Assembly: GCF_901709675.1 (NCBI RefSeq)
Contig: NC_051097.1
Coordinates: 3,586,539-3,650,538, forward strand
Length of the DNA: 64,000 nt
Reading direction: 5' to 3'
Source of the DNA: Syngnathus acus
Lineage: Eukaryota > Chordata > Actinopteri > Syngnathiformes > Syngnathidae
Shown: positions 11,727-32,837 of the stretch, in pieces
Layout: each line of letters begins with the position of its first letter
Position numbering within the stretch: position 1 is the stretch's first letter
Translations under genes and position numbers: made by a program
Notes under the pieces: model-generated
Told to the model about the DNA's origin: nothing
The model's input: only the letters and a program-made list of their open reading frames with translations
Database searches by the model: none

Positions 11727-12719
11727 TATATATATATATATATTTTATTTTGGTGGTTTCAACGACCAGAAAATAATTTTTGCTCTTTTTACCAGTAAAC
11801 AAGCGCCCTTTGGAGGTTGCAGTGTGAAGCCTGGAGTCATGATGATAAAGAGCATTTCCAGTCCGACTAATGAGCAGAATAAAACGAGCAATACACGCTA
11901 ATCATAATGACCCCACCCTACCGGCCAATAGTGTGCTGTAAGACAGAGCCCCGCGCTCCGAGTGACGTCGCAATATTTGTTTTCATAAATATCCGTGATG
12001 CACCGAGGCCGCGATAGGTGAACCGCGAAGTAGCGAGGGATTACTGCACCTCATACCTAAGAGGTTTACAGCCAGTCACTCACACACCACGCCTCGACTG
12101 TGCAATGACCACACTGGACAGTGTTGACGTGTTGCTTCTAGCTCGGTTTACTTCTGAACACGGAGAGCACGTTACAGCAATGCCTTATGAGAATCACTAA
12201 GCATGCTAGGAATAGTAGTCCTAACTACAACCACATCCCCCACCAATCGACCCTGTCACACAAAAACACATTTACCACAGATGATCATAAAAAATACAGA
12301 AACCAGATGATCACGCACGATTCGCTCCACACACAGTATCCCGTGGGCCCAGCCATCTCTCTGGCCACCCACAGGAAGCTGGCACCTCGCAGCAAATTGG
12401 GACTTCCTATTTATACCCTATCCCAGAGCGTCTTGCTGTGGTGCCACTTATCACGTTTGTTTTTTAAATCACTTGCAACAAAATCAAACACGCTGCAGGT
12501 AAAATTATGTTGTGTCCACCATGATTGCTGTTCATCCAGTAAGAGAGCATCAACTAAATAAAATAGTAATGATTGTGATGTCCACCAATTTAAACATGAG
12601 AGACATCTGACTTTCAGTGAAGTGGTTTCTCAGTGGGGTCCGCACAGTTTAAGAAGGATGTTCTCAAAATGATGCTTTGTGTCTTTCTGTAAAACACAGT
12701 AAAAGAATTTTTATGGCCA
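11727..12719. other. Intergenic, downstream of anxa1
   Basis: A short (TA)n run follows the Tc1 element. One end of a pogo/Tc2-type repeat lies near 11985-12047 (GGTGAACCGCGAAGTAGCG, GGGATTACTGCA). The rest shows no recognised gene. The anxa1 3' UTR must lie in the right part of this stretch, but I cannot fix its end. Confidence 0.45.
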
Positions 12720-15700
12720 TCATTTATCTGCAAAATAGGATTGCAGGAGAAGTTCCATCTTTGATTTTACCAGTATGTCCTCCTGTAGCGTTGAGTCATA
12801 CATAGCCCTGTATTCTTCCAAGATCTTCTTCAGGTCAACCTCAGAGCGGCTCACCAGCACCCTAATCAGTGTATCTTCACATGTTCCATGGCGCTGTCCG
12901 GACACATCAGTCATCCAACAAGATGGTACAAGTAAAGGGCCGTCATGCATAAGCTAAGATTCTACTGTTGTGTCCGTTCATACTACCTCCATAGCTCGGT
13001 GAAGCTTCTCAGCAAAGAATGCTGGTGTGCTCCATGCACATTTCACTTGACAGAAAAGAGACAAAATATTGTAGTTTTAGACCGCATCCATTCATAAATC
13101 ACTGGGTTGCCAAGCATTCTGAGCTGAGGGATCGTGCTTTTTTTCAAACTGTTTCACAAAAATAATGTACTGTATATAGGCCTACACAAGGGTGACCAGA
13201 TTTGGGTTTCTGAAAAAGACGACACCCTTTTTTGGGGGAGGACCTAGTGGTTAGAGCGCTCGAGTGGCCGGGGGGTTGCTGCTGGTGAGCCCATTGGAGT
13301 GGGCACCGGGGTGGGCATGGGGTGTTAGCGGTTAGCGCATAGGAGTGTCCGGGGGTGAGAGCGCCGTAGTGTCCGACGGGGGCTGGGTAGCTGGAGTGCG
13401 CGACGGCAATCGAACAAAATCCCGGATCAATTTTGAATTTCCCCCGGACATTTTTGTTTTTGTCTCAAAAGTAGGACGTGTCTGGGAAAAAGAGGACTTC
13501 TGGTCACCCTACCAACACAGGGAGCATAGACTAAATCCAGCCTTTAATCAAATACTAATTCTTTGTTTTGAATTACATCACTAAGTGGTGTGTTTACCAC
13601 ATCAGTATATGAACCTTATATATGAATCAACATCTGTAGTGTAGTGTACTCCTGAAAGTGGAGTTGCCAAAAAGGTTATGCTGTACTAGCGTTTTAAAAT
13701 GATTATTATTGCTGTTTTCCCTGCTGGTAGACTAAAATCAATAACTATTTCACTGAACAGCAAAGGTTAGCGTTTGTGCGCGGATTAAATGGTGATTATT
13801 CATCAGGGTTTGTTTCGGGCCGCAAACAGTTGGCCATACATTCGGCAACAGTTTTAATAGAGTCACGAAGAGACCTTGAACAGGTTCAAACATTTTTGCG
13901 ACGAGAAAAAACTGTTTGCAATATTTTGCAACTGTTTGCAACCTTTTAAGAACACATTTGCTATGTGCGCAAACCGTCACAGCTGTTTGACATTTGGGCT
14001 TTACGTTGAGCTTTCTGTTCATATCTTAAATGTTTTTTTAACCCAGTCAACTCAAGAATTCTCTCCATTACTTGATTTTTTTTTGTGTTTCTGTATTTTT
14101 CAATTGAAAGTGACATTGAGTGCATGCTCACCAATGTCGAGGAGGCAGTCTTCAATGTCTCCCCTCAGCTCTATGTTCAGAGCTTTAGGTAGCGTCACGT
14201 CACTGACACAGGCGTATCTCTGGAATGCTATCGGGCAAAAAGGGGGGGGGGGGGGTTCACGCAATCAAACATCAAATATTGTTTTTGTTCGTGAACTTCT
14301 CAGTAACTGCATATTTGCAGTGTTCTTTACTCCACGAGGCATGTTCCACCTGTTCGCCAAGACGGGTGTGGTTCCACCTGTTTGTTGACTTAAGAATGTC
14401 TAACTGGTCTGTCAAGCATAGCATCTGAAGCATTCGCGTGCTTTTTAGTCTCACACACTTACTTTTGGAGAGTTGAGGTCCACTGCGTGTAGTCAGGATG
14501 TCTATGAAAGCAGAGACGTCGATTCCTTTTGAATTCTCACCAGCTTCAAACAGAGTCTGAATTTGCGCAACACAAATTGAATAATGAACTTGGAATTCGT
14601 GCAAAGTTTAAAGGAGGTATTTATCAAACTTTACCTCTGCATCCTTTTGAGCCTGACTCATGTCAACTTCTGTGTTCTCATCTTTGTTTGCTTTCAACAT
14701 AGCCAGAAGGGCTCTGGTAAAATCACCCTTGGTTTCATCCTTGATAACATCCTCTAGTTCATCTCCGTACTCTGATGGAAAAGTGTTGAGGAAAAAAAAG
14801 GGTACGACGAGATTTATTTTCCATCTTTAAAGTTAAAATATAGGATGTGGTAGCTTTGGATGGGAAATGTGTCAACTTTAAAGTGCAGTCCGAACGCTTA
14901 CTCGGCTGGTAGTAGCTTTTTCAAACTTGTCAACGCATGACAGAATTAACACATTACAACAAAGAGCAAATAGATTTAAGAGTTGATGACACCACCCCAG
15001 AGAAAAATCTATATCAGTCGAGCCCAACTTTGAAAAAAATTCGAAGTAAGAAAAAACGTGGTGTATTTGAAAGTTGGTCAGGAGTACAAAAGCTGTCCCT
15101 TAAGGGGAACGGTATATCGGATGCACATTTAAATTACCAGCAGTCCAATTGCCCTGTCTCTTTTTTCTGCACGTTAATATTTTGGTTCTTTTTATACTTC
15201 ATTTTCTCATTTCCTTTACAACCGTACTTCTTTGAAATATTTCCAGAAGCAAAAAGTCAAACCTTCTTTATAGACTCTCTTTAACTGTCTGATCTCTTCA
15301 TTTGACCTGGTTACCAGAACCTCCACTAGGACATCTTCATCAGTGCCCAGTCTCTGTAGCAATACAATGAAATATTTTTGATTTCTACATTTCAGAGAAA
15401 TATTTATTGATATGATGATCATACCATTAACTCTCATTCAGTATATAAATATTTTATTTCCATGTGACGAGATATTCACTTTTTTTTTTTCAGGTTTTTT
15501 TAATGAGTAAAAAATATTTCAGCGCAAATACATTTGATATTTACCTTTGTTGCATCTCTGATCAGGTAGGCATCGTAGTGGGCTGGCGGCATCAATAAGG
15601 CCAGACAGATATCCTCTAAATCGGACCTCAGCGCACGCTTGAGAGCATGATTCATCGACTGTGATATAAGACGAAAAGAAGAATTGTGTGTGTGTGTGTG

Positions 15701-17057
15701 TATACATTTGTGTGGGCTCCATGCCCATCCCTATACCTAAATGCTATGAAGCAACATTACACTACCTGGCCAGTGGAAGCCTCAAAAACAGCTTTAATCT
15801 TCTGTCTCTGTTCATTGTTTCTTTTGACCAAGACTGAAATGATCACATCCTCATCCACACCTGCAAGGGAGAAATTTTGCTTTTCTGTAATTATGTTGCA
15901 TGGGTGATGTTACCTATAAATTACATGTTGTTAGTCTAACAGAATGGTTGTCCAAGTCATATTTGAACATTTTAGGAAAATGAAAGGAAAGTAAACATAC
16001 ATAAAGATCTGCCTTGAAACCCCTATAGAAAAAAACGTTTTTTTAAGAGCGTGTTTATATTTTGAAAACTAATGTTGTGTTAATAATCTAAGCAATTATT
16101 TTGTAAGCCAGTTTTCCTATTTGTGTATAAAATCTCCACAGTGACATACAACAATCCCAAGATGTGAATGCAATGATTTTTTTTTTTACAATTTTTTTCC
16201 ATTAGATCAGTTATTTGTTAATAAAAAGCAGAAAATTCCACTTTTGATCAATAACGCAGATCATTACTTTTTGTGTGAATTACCGTAATTTTCGGACTAT
16301 AAATCGCACCGGAGTATAAATCGCACCAGCCATAAAATGCCCAAAAAAGTGAAAAAAAACATATATATGTATATAAGTCGCTCCTGAGTATAAGTCACCC
16401 CCCCCACCCAAACTATGAAAAAAAAACGCGACTTATAGTCCGAAAATTACGGTATTTGGGCAATTTAGAATGCATAGAATAAAAAATGCTTTGCAGTTTT
16501 TAGTTTTAATTGGATCATTTCCATTGATATAGCTACTGAGCCCAAATCAAAGTGGGATTTTAGATATTTTTTTCCAGACCTCAGCACATGCTTTGCTAGG
16601 CCATATTAAATCACCTTCTGCTGAAAATTAGAATGATTGCGAGTTGAAGGAACTCAAATTTGACCCACCCTTAATGAGCTGTCTGTTTAGTTAAGACAAT
16701 AAACGAGCAGGAGTATTTTTTACGCCCTTTGCATTGTGGCCTATTGTTCAATTGTAATAAAATGTTCAGATTCAGAAGTTACCCCACATACCTTTACTTT
16801 CAATGGCGCTCTGCAGAACTGCAGCATCTTTGCTTGCACTGAAATTTGGGTATGGGGCCACTGTTCCGTAAAACACAGGCGTCACTTTTCCTTTAACCTT
16901 CAAGAAATGGGGCAAAAATCTTTGTTTTACCCAGTTGCAAGTCAGTCACTGAGTTCAGCATGTCCATTGCAGAACATATGATACGTACTTTAATATTATC
17001 TTCCTCGGGGTTTCTGTCATGAATGATATTTTTGAAAAAATCCTTGAAGAAAGACAT
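12720..17057 (-). CDS. anxa1: Annexin A1
   Basis: Ten coding exons on the minus strand: 16989-17057, 16792-16897, 15766-15860, 15545-15658, 15263-15353, 14635-14771, 14463-14556, 14132-14227, 12987-13045, 12720-12893. Together they give 1035 nt (344 aa), close to the usual 346, with every phase consistent and the conserved 95/114/91/59-nt exons. The N-terminus [20 protein letters not shown] is the short regulatory tail; [19 protein letters not shown] opens repeat I. Repeats follow: [18 protein letters not shown] (II), [20 protein letters not shown] (III) and [18 protein letters not shown] (IV). It is a calcium-dependent phospholipid-binding protein of membrane and cytosol, with anti-inflammatory roles in mammals. 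The KGxGT loops of repeats II and IV are altered (KRLGT, ERHGT), so calcium affinity may be reduced. Teleosts carry several anxa1 copies and I cannot say which this is. Confidence 0.93.
13189..13510. mobile_element. MITE with 12-bp terminal inverted repeats, in anxa1 intron
   Basis: It begins AGGGTGACCAGA and ends TCTGGTCACCCT, a perfect 12-bp inverted pair. The outer parts (CCCGGATCAATTTTG, CCCCGGACATTTTT) resemble hAT-type vertebrate repeats. The middle (about 13240-13430) is a GC-rich tRNA-like or low-complexity insertion. It lies inside the large intron between anxa1 exons 8 and 9. Confidence 0.55.
16281..16454. mobile_element. Palindromic MITE, copy 1 (family TACCGTAATTTTCGGACTAT)
   Basis: It starts TACCGTAATTTTCGGACTAT and ends in the inverse (ATAGTCCGAAAATTACGGTA), with TA at both outer ends. 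It is 174 bp, A/T-rich inside and without coding capacity. A near-identical copy lies at 61466-61637. It sits in the anxa1 intron between exons 2 and 3. Confidence 0.85.
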
Positions 17058-17982
17058 TTTTGATGAGCAGGATGATCAAAACGGATCTGGAAAAAAAAGA
17101 AAGAATTTGATTGAATGAAGGAAGATAATTTCTTCTTGATGGTTAAAGATCTGAGAAACTTACCTGTGGTATTAAACGCGGTCTACACTGTACCTGTAGA
17201 TTTGAGGTGTGAGAGTTTTGAAGGAGCTCCACCCATCAGATGATGATTATGCAGAAAAAAATCTGCCAGACCTTCCTGTCACCTGAACAAGATGAACCAA
17301 TCGTCTACTGCCTCACGCACCGCACCCAGCAATCAATTGGTTCTGCATCCCTGACTGGTTGGGTGACTCCTGTACAGGCTTATATTGTAAATAAATGCTT
17401 CACCCTTTAGCCAAACTGCATAATTCAAGCAAACATGCAAAAACTACAGGAAGCAGTAGTAACTCAGAAAAAAAAAAAAAAAAAAAAAAACTCTTGCCAG
17501 TAAATGCTGATCTGAAACAACCATCAATGTGCTGTTTTCTCATGTGGTTAAACCTGATCAGCAACATTTTTCTCCTCTGTCTGTAGTCAGTGAATTTAAA
17601 GGGGCGAACATACAATTACAGCCTATAGTTTTTAATAAACAACCAAACAACACTGCAATTATTACACTTTGATTATATGACGTGCATGAATGCTCCTAAT
17701 CAAAATGTAGGAATGGCAAAAAGTGAGAAACCTTAAAAAAAAAAAATTTCCTGACAAATTTAATATTTTAAAAAATCTTACATTTCACAAATAGGGGGAA
17801 AAACTGAGGTGATTCTTGTTGCTTTATTTTATATTTTTGTTGATATTAGATTACATAATTTCAAAAGTGCTGCCTTCTGGCCTTCTTTGATGCAAAATTA
17901 GCAATAATGTCCATGTATATTTATTTGCTCCCCTCACATTTGTCTATTTCTGCCCTGTTTCTCTTCTACAAAGTCCGTAAGG
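17058..17982. other. anxa1 5' flank and intergenic
   Basis: Probable non-coding first exon of anxa1 near 17163-17230: a GTAAGT-like donor complement, TTACCTG, lies at about 17159. A poly-A/T tract is at 17470-17490. No other gene is seen. Confidence 0.4.
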
Positions 17983-18312
17983 CACAGGTGTCAAAGTCAA
18001 GGCCCGGGGGCCAGATACGGCCCGCCACATCATTTTATGTGGCCCGCGAAGACAAATTGTGCATCAAATTCGTGTGTCATTACTAGAATTGCAAATTGTC
18101 TTCACTTTTAATAATATCTCTTTTTTTAAATATTTGACCAGTCTTTACTCGTCTGATTTGAAAACGAATTACTTGTCAGTTTTCATTTGTAGCTTTTACT
18201 GTATATAATATGAGGTGCTTATACATTTATTTGGGTTGACAGTCATAATGGCCCTCCAAGAGAAGCTATGACTACAATGCGGCCCGCTACAAAAATGAGT
18301 TTGACACCCCTG
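17983..18312. mobile_element. hAT-type MITE, copy 1, with 8-bp target duplication
   Basis: A perfect 8-bp direct repeat CCGTAAGG flanks the element (17975-17982 and 18313-18320). The ends are imperfect inverted repeats (CACAGGTGTCAAA against the complement of TTTGACACCCCTG). GGCCCGGGGGCCAGATACGG and ATGCGGCCCGC lie inside. The 8-bp duplication and the end sequence fit the hAT superfamily. No transposase is present. A second copy is at 60595-60928. Confidence 0.9.
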
Positions 18313-18681
18313 CCGTAAGGGGTTACAAATTGCAATACAAAATACAATACAAATACCAACGCCGTTACGCAATAGAAAACCATTTCACTTTACAATTCAT
18401 TAAAATTATATCAAGGAATCATACACACATGACACCAAGCAGAGCTAATTTTACTGAAAGGCTCTCGCAAATAAATCCAACAAAGCCATATATAAAAAAC
18501 ACTTCCTGTGTTTTTTATTGAATTTAAGCAGTGCATATTTTAAATAAATGAGATGCATTTTACTCGTTTCATAATAGTTTTTACAGATAAGTAAGTAAAA
18601 AGGGGCTAATTGCCATGCATGAGTCAAATTATATAGTCCATGTCACAACCTGTCATGTGGTATCAACTGGTCACGTTGTCA

Positions 18682-26978
<8,297 letters not shown>

Positions 26979-28342
26979 GATGAATAAAAACCAACGGCTG
27001 TCTGTGTCCTCTACAGAGGCTTCCTCCCTGCAGCCGTTTAATTCTCCGCCAGCTCGGCGCTGCGCCAATATGCAACTCGGGTATCTCACAATGCCGTCAC
27101 TATGACGACAGCAGCATGTGATCTGCTCAGGTGTTCCTGGATGTGTGCGATTAAAACACAAGTATTTCCATATTCACATCCAATGTGACATAGCAAATGG
27201 CAAAATTGTTTTTTTTCCCCTTCAGATGATTTTATCTCCACCCAGATGTACTATTACAAAGGTGTGAGTCATAGGTGTGAGTCAAAGTAAACCACCATTC
27301 ATTGGTGAGACACCATTGAAATCTTATGATTATATCCAATTTGCCTAAAGGACCAAAACAGCCCATTATCTTAAGTGCTGCACAGACTCTCACTTGTCCT
27401 AGACTACACTCACACACATGCAAAAACACACAAGCAACAGCCAGACAGTTTTAACAATTAATGACGGTTTAGATTTCTAAATGCAGAGACTTGAAACTTA
27501 ACAGTAAATACCTCACCTTTTATCCCTGATGGTTAATGGACAAACTTCAATGGGTATGAAGTTAGTCAACCTGAATCAGAGTATAACAGGCAGAGAAACA
27601 TCACAGTGAACAATACAAGATCATTTTTCACATCTAAAATTTATACTCGAGGATGCCTTTTCCTACATTGAAGGTGTGGGCCAAGTGGTCCTGTGTCTTA
27701 TTATTCAAACACCAAAACGAGAAGCCTTTTTTTACGGGAATATTTTTGACATAAAATATTAAACATCAGTTAACGAGATTTTTTTTTTTTAAAGATAGAA
27801 AAAGATTTTCCAATTCGAGTGATAATAATACGAGTCGATATGTAGCTTTATGCCTGTTAAATAGCACAATGGTCAAATAAGTTCTGTTTTATATTTATAC
27901 GTGTACACAATTTCATTCACACATTATGGTGCAATGTTATTTACGATGTCTCAATGTGTAAAACACTGATGAAAAAGGGCACTTGGACTTGGATACTTAG
28001 TGCATCCAAATATGCAGTTTCATTGTGAGGTAATAGAGCTCGGTGTGGAAACGTGACCCACGGCCATGGACGTTCTCTGCAAGAGATCGTATTTCCTCTC
28101 TCATGCAGCCCTGGTGTAATAATGACACTTAATGAGCATCTGCTTAATCAGCGTAACTGGATGTTGTAACACCTACACCTGGTGGAGAATCGGTTAACTT
28201 ACGCATGTCAAAGGGAAACAGCAAGTCAACTCAAAATGTATTTACAATAAGTTCTGATTTTCTTCAGCTGTTACTGGGGTCTTAGTCAGGGTAGGGAATT
28301 ACGAATAGTTCCAAGTATTGGGCCATATTGGCACTAAACAAT
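26979..28342. other. tmc2 5' flank and intergenic
   Basis: A relatively GC-rich patch at about 27010-27120, just upstream of the tmc2 start codon, may contain its promoter. The remainder is A/T-rich without recognised genes or repeats. Confidence 0.4.
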
Positions 28343-28846
28343 TACTGTTTTTTTCCATGTATAATGCGCAAAATTTAACAAATTTATTGTCCTAAAATCT
28401 GGGGTGCGCATTATACATGGGTAAAATTTTTTTTTTTACATTTTCTTTTTTTTATCCGGATATCATACGGAGGCCGCCATTACAGATGCGCTTTCTTCTC
28501 TGCTGTTCACTTCAAACATGCTCCATACGAACACAATGCTCTCGTATCAGACGCTTGCTCGATCACCTGCTCGTTTGCTGTCACAATGTACCCTACACAA
28601 ATCCGAAACATTTCTTCGCTATCGAGTTTGCTAGCGCATGCGCAGTGATACTGACCGGCAGAATAACATCCGGTTGTTCCCAAAGATGATCTTTTTTCTG
28701 AAATAATTTTACGTTTACGGACTTAAGTAGGAGTCAAAATTTGGGTGCGTTTTATACATGGGTACAGGCTTCTTTCCAGCATCAACATGCCATTTTTAGG
28801 GTGCGTATTATACATGGGGGCGCATTATACATGGAAAAAAACGGTA
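28343..28846. mobile_element. MITE with TAC(C/T)GTTTTTTTCCATGTAT ends, copy 1
   Basis: It starts TACTGTTTTTTTCCATGTAT and ends ATACATGGAAAAAAACGGTA, with TA outer ends and CATGTATAATGCGC sub-repeats. It is 504 bp. A nearly identical copy of 494 bp is at 57846-58339. Both contain the same open frame of about 80 codons (see rejected list). No transposase is seen. Confidence 0.88.
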
Positions 28847-30004
28847 GTCAGAGAGCAAAAAAAAAAAAGTAGCAAAAAGAAAGAAATAAAATAAACAGTT
28901 TGACCAGGTAAAACATCCTCACTTTTAGTTGCACTCTGAAAATAAAGGGCCCAAAAGTTACATTGAAATTTCTGTGACACATTTTATTTACATCATACAA
29001 CTTACTTTGTATTATTGGAAGATAACACACACTGCAGTATATAAATAAAGACATTTGTACAAACCTGCATAACTAAAACAGATTAAAAAAAAAAGGATTA
29101 AGCAGCCAGACCCTCCTCCCCACAAAAATGATTTATGAAACGCAAACACTACTCATCCCATATTCTCAGTCAACAACTGTTCACATTTTTCCCCACAAAA
29201 AATGTGTTTTGATCAACATCATAGTAATGTAACATTCCCAAAATTGAGAAGATAAACTCAAATTAAAATGGCAGAAACCATTCAAAAGTGAAGTAAAATG
29301 GAAACCAGTAGTGGGACCAAACTCTGTCAAAGGCAAAACTAATTATTCAAGTTTAGGCTACTTGTCATATGACAACACAGACACTGGTAGGGGGAAAAAA
29401 AAGTGTGTGTCAATTTTCTTTCCACAAGAGAAAGTTTTAGTTTTGTAACATTTTGTTAGCAACATGGATGTTGACACAGACCTGACAGTGACACAAACCT
29501 GAAAACACAGAATGCCTTTCTCTGACCATTTCTGATGGGTTTGATTCTGAACGAGGGGCCAAATTTGAGAAGAAAGAAAAGTCTAATATTCACTTTGCTA
29601 CTCATGCCAGCAGAGCGCAAGCATGATTGGGATGGCATCACTAGCCAACAGCAATAACCCTCTCTAGCTAGCCCAAGCATGTGATCTTCTCTACTATGGA
29701 GCACAACAGCTGTCGGGGAAACCTTCAACGTATTTAGAAAATCACTCCCCCCTGCCGCCATCAGGGCCAGCACACGATCAGCAGTGTAGAAAATGCACAA
29801 ACGGATGGAAACCACAACATGGTTAGTCCTCTTAATTGTTCTCAATCAACTTCTTAAAAAAAACTAAAATCACACACAGAACAACAGCTGGAAATATGAA
29901 CCAACAGAAAGAAAACCATGGGTAGTGATGGTGACAGTTGAGGTCCATCAAAGAAGGCTGGGCTCAAGTCCATTTTGTGTAAAGCCGATTGATCCCAAAA
30001 GTTC
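28847..30004 (-). other. Probable zfand5 3' UTR and intergenic
   Basis: No ORF of interest. On the minus strand, AATAAA-type signals occur near 28984, about 1 kb beyond the zfand5 stop. ZFAND5 mRNAs generally have long 3' UTRs, so much of this stretch may be its UTR; that is inference. Confidence 0.4.
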
Positions 30005-32282
30005 TCATATTCTCTGGATCTTGTCGGCGACAACCACAGGGTTCTCTTTGCGAATCTTGGCCGCAGCTTCCGCTTTGTAGTCGTACGGACAGTTGTGCTG
30101 GTCTGAGTAACGATGAAAGCCACAGAACTGGTTCCCACAACGGCACTCAAAACCTGAAACCCCATAAGACAGCTTGTTAAAGAAATAGAGGTTGCTGAGA
30201 ATACATATACTGTACATAATAGTGATCAGATGAGGCCTGTCGAGACAACAGAGGGAGGAAGGTGCAAGACTAGTAAAACGCTGTGTAATCCATGAAACAA
30301 TTTTACAACGGAGATGGAATATGATTTTGAAATTTATGGACAATGGTAGAAGGAAAATAGAGGGGGAACAGGGACAGATCCATGGGGCATTCCAGTGGAA
30401 ATGGGTGACACAGTAGATGGGATGCAAATAATTTGAGCCCATTGAAGTAATCTTCCCACCACTTCTGTACTTTTTTCATTTTAAAGAAATCACGGCATGT
30501 CACATCACATTTGGACTAATTCAGCCCCCCCCCCAAAAAAAACTGCCGCCTGCGCCATTTTCACAATTTTGGATCAATTTGGGATCAAGATCAACCCAAA
30601 TGTTGAAGAAAAATAAAATAAAATCAGTCAAAAAAAATAAAGATATGTGATAAATAAATGAGAAAATACAGTTTTTTCCACCTGCTGTAGGATTGGAAAA
30701 CAGGTTTTTCTATCAGCTCACCTGTAAGGCCAACCTTTTTGCGGCACATAAAACAACGGTTCTTCTTGGGTTTGGGTGGCTCTGGGTCTTGGGAGTCTTC
30801 ACTGCCAGCAGTGGAAGGATGAATAGTTGTCACTGTCGTCTGACTCCCCACTACAAACAAGCAATGAAAACGTTTGACTTCAGAAAAAAATCAGAGAGGG
30901 GACCCGCTGCTTAAGATGTCTCTAAAAGGAATGTAATCCATTGAAAAATAATGTATGACAAGACAGAAATGCATTTTGAGCAGGTCATCTTTTCTTGAAA
31001 AGCAAGCTTATTTTGTTTATCATTATAATTCAGCCTGTTTCTGACCAAGTCAAAACAGCTCAAAGGTTATCTTAGAGGATTTGTCAACTCTGAAGGTACT
31101 ACTGTCTAAGACGGAAAAATACCCAATTCATGTGAAAGAAGAAGCATCCATGAAAGATCATTATTCAAGCTTGTCAGTCTTTTTGCCAGTTAAAACTACC
31201 TACAATTTTTCACAAGCAGTTATGTTTTGGAAACTATTTTCTTTTTTTCTTCTTAAAACTATGAGAAAAACAATTAAAATTTGACACCCACTAGAGTCTG
31301 CAAGTTCTGCTTTGCTTCCCGACGCTCCTTTGTCCTCTGACGAGAAATTCATCTCAGCCATTTTTTTTGTTATAGAAACTGGTGTTGACATCTCACTGCA
31401 ATATAGAAACATGTTGAGATTAGGTACACGATGATCATCATAAACCATATTTCATGTTTCACATTTATCTAAGGCAACATGAAAAGTGACGGAATTACCA
31501 CTTAAACATTTTAAATGCTCTTTGCTTTTCCAACAGAAGATCTTACCTGAGAGTTTCAGTTGCAGCAGCCTTGGCTGAAGCTGCCGCCTCAGCTGCAACC
31601 TCTGCTGCAGCCACGGCCGCTGCTGCAGCATTATTCAAGGTGGCCTCTAACCTCTGGATTGCTGAAGCCTCAACCGTGGGGCCACCGCTGCTCCCTGCCG
31701 AAGAGGATGCATGACAAAACAATCACAAAAAAACACATGTGTAGTAGCTCTCAACTTGCATTCATGTGCATCCAAATGAACTGCTCGTAATAGATTCATA
31801 GTATTCATTTTTGTCGTGGAATATGCCTGAACATACATTTTAAAATGTACATTGCGTTGGCTAAAATGAATCCCAATTCAAATCACCGTCAATTCATGCT
31901 CAGCCCTAGTAAACATATACAGCAAAAGTATATTCCTTCATCAATTCATTCTTTTTCTATTTGCAATTTAGAGGGTTGCATTCACCTGACATTTAGATAA
32001 CCTTTAATTCAAGCCACAGATAGTAAAGAAAACATGTTTATATCAGGTGAGGACAGCATGCCCATGAGCGCAAGCGCTTTTATCCATGCAGGTGGGAACC
32101 TTAAAAAAGACACTGTAGGTCTTACCCACAGCAGTCAGGGAACTGACTCCTCCATTGTTCTGTCGTGACAGGTGCTCCTTGTGGCAAACAGAGCACATGC
32201 CATTAGTCCTAGGGTTGCCATAGAAACCACAGCCGTTAGCACAGAGCATAGGAGCTGGGCTCTGATTGGTCTCCTGGGCCAT
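30005..32282 (-). CDS. zfand5: AN1/A20-type zinc finger protein 5
   Basis: Coding exons (minus): 32126-32282, 31547-31694, 31292-31395, 30722-30850, 30005-30153. They total 687 nt (228 aa), with phases consistent. The A20 finger is C14, C18, C30, C33 ([18 protein letters not shown]). The AN1 finger is near the C-terminus ([16 protein letters not shown], then [20 protein letters not shown]). The terminal [16 protein letters not shown] and KIQRI match ZFAND5 rather than ZFAND6. Known role: ubiquitin binding and activation of 26S-proteasome degradation. The protein is about 15 aa longer than human, partly from an alanine-rich stretch in exon 2. A 5' UTR exon part ends at 32303, and an upstream non-coding exon starts at about 34116 (donor 34114-34115). 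The 1.8-kb intron between them holds a Tc1 fragment. Confidence 0.95.
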
Positions 32283-32837
32283 AGCGATGTCTGGTAAACT
32301 AACCTGAAGAGAAACAAAAATGGATCTTGAAGCATTGTATGTGTTTATAGTATTTAAAAGAGTATTTAAAATGGAAATGAAATTGACACATCTAAGGAAT
32401 TACGCTGACAAAGCTTCACGATTACTGTTAATGAATGTTTGCAAAACTGGAAATAAGAATTGGTTTTCAAGTCAAATACAGCATCAGGTTAACCAAATGT
32501 GAGCAGTTGGTGCCTTCTTCAAACGTAAAACAAAAAACTATTATCAGATGTCTAACAGATTAGTCTGACCGACAGTCCTGTGAGGTGTGTAGATGTTTTC
32601 ACTTAAGTCATCATTCAGCAATTTTCTTGAGTGGAATACCAAAAGTCTTCACTCACCTACCTTGACTTTCATAAAGTTAATCCATAGGGTTTTACTATGA
32701 CGTCAGTGCACCCTTTGCAGCCGAAACAGATTAAACTCTTCTGTAAAGTCTCTCCACAAGGTTTAGGAGTCTGGAATTATCCAAAATGGCTCCTTACTTC
32801 CAGTGATAGACTAAATGCTTCAGCATAGCAAGACAAT

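Noticed and set aside
13240-13330. tRNA-like segment (CCTAGTGGTTAGAGCGCT)
   Set aside because: Only an A-box-like part is present, inside a MITE with GC-rich low complexity; no B box with the right spacing.
14132-14219. Alternative acceptor (TCCAG at 14220) for anxa1 exon 8
   Set aside because: It gives the wrong phase and an early stop; the acceptor at 14228-14229 gives the conserved 96-nt exon.
28417-28689. Open frame of 90 aa conserved with 57907-58182
   Set aside because: Both lie wholly inside two near-identical MITE copies, have no recognisable domain, and their conservation is explained by the copies themselves.
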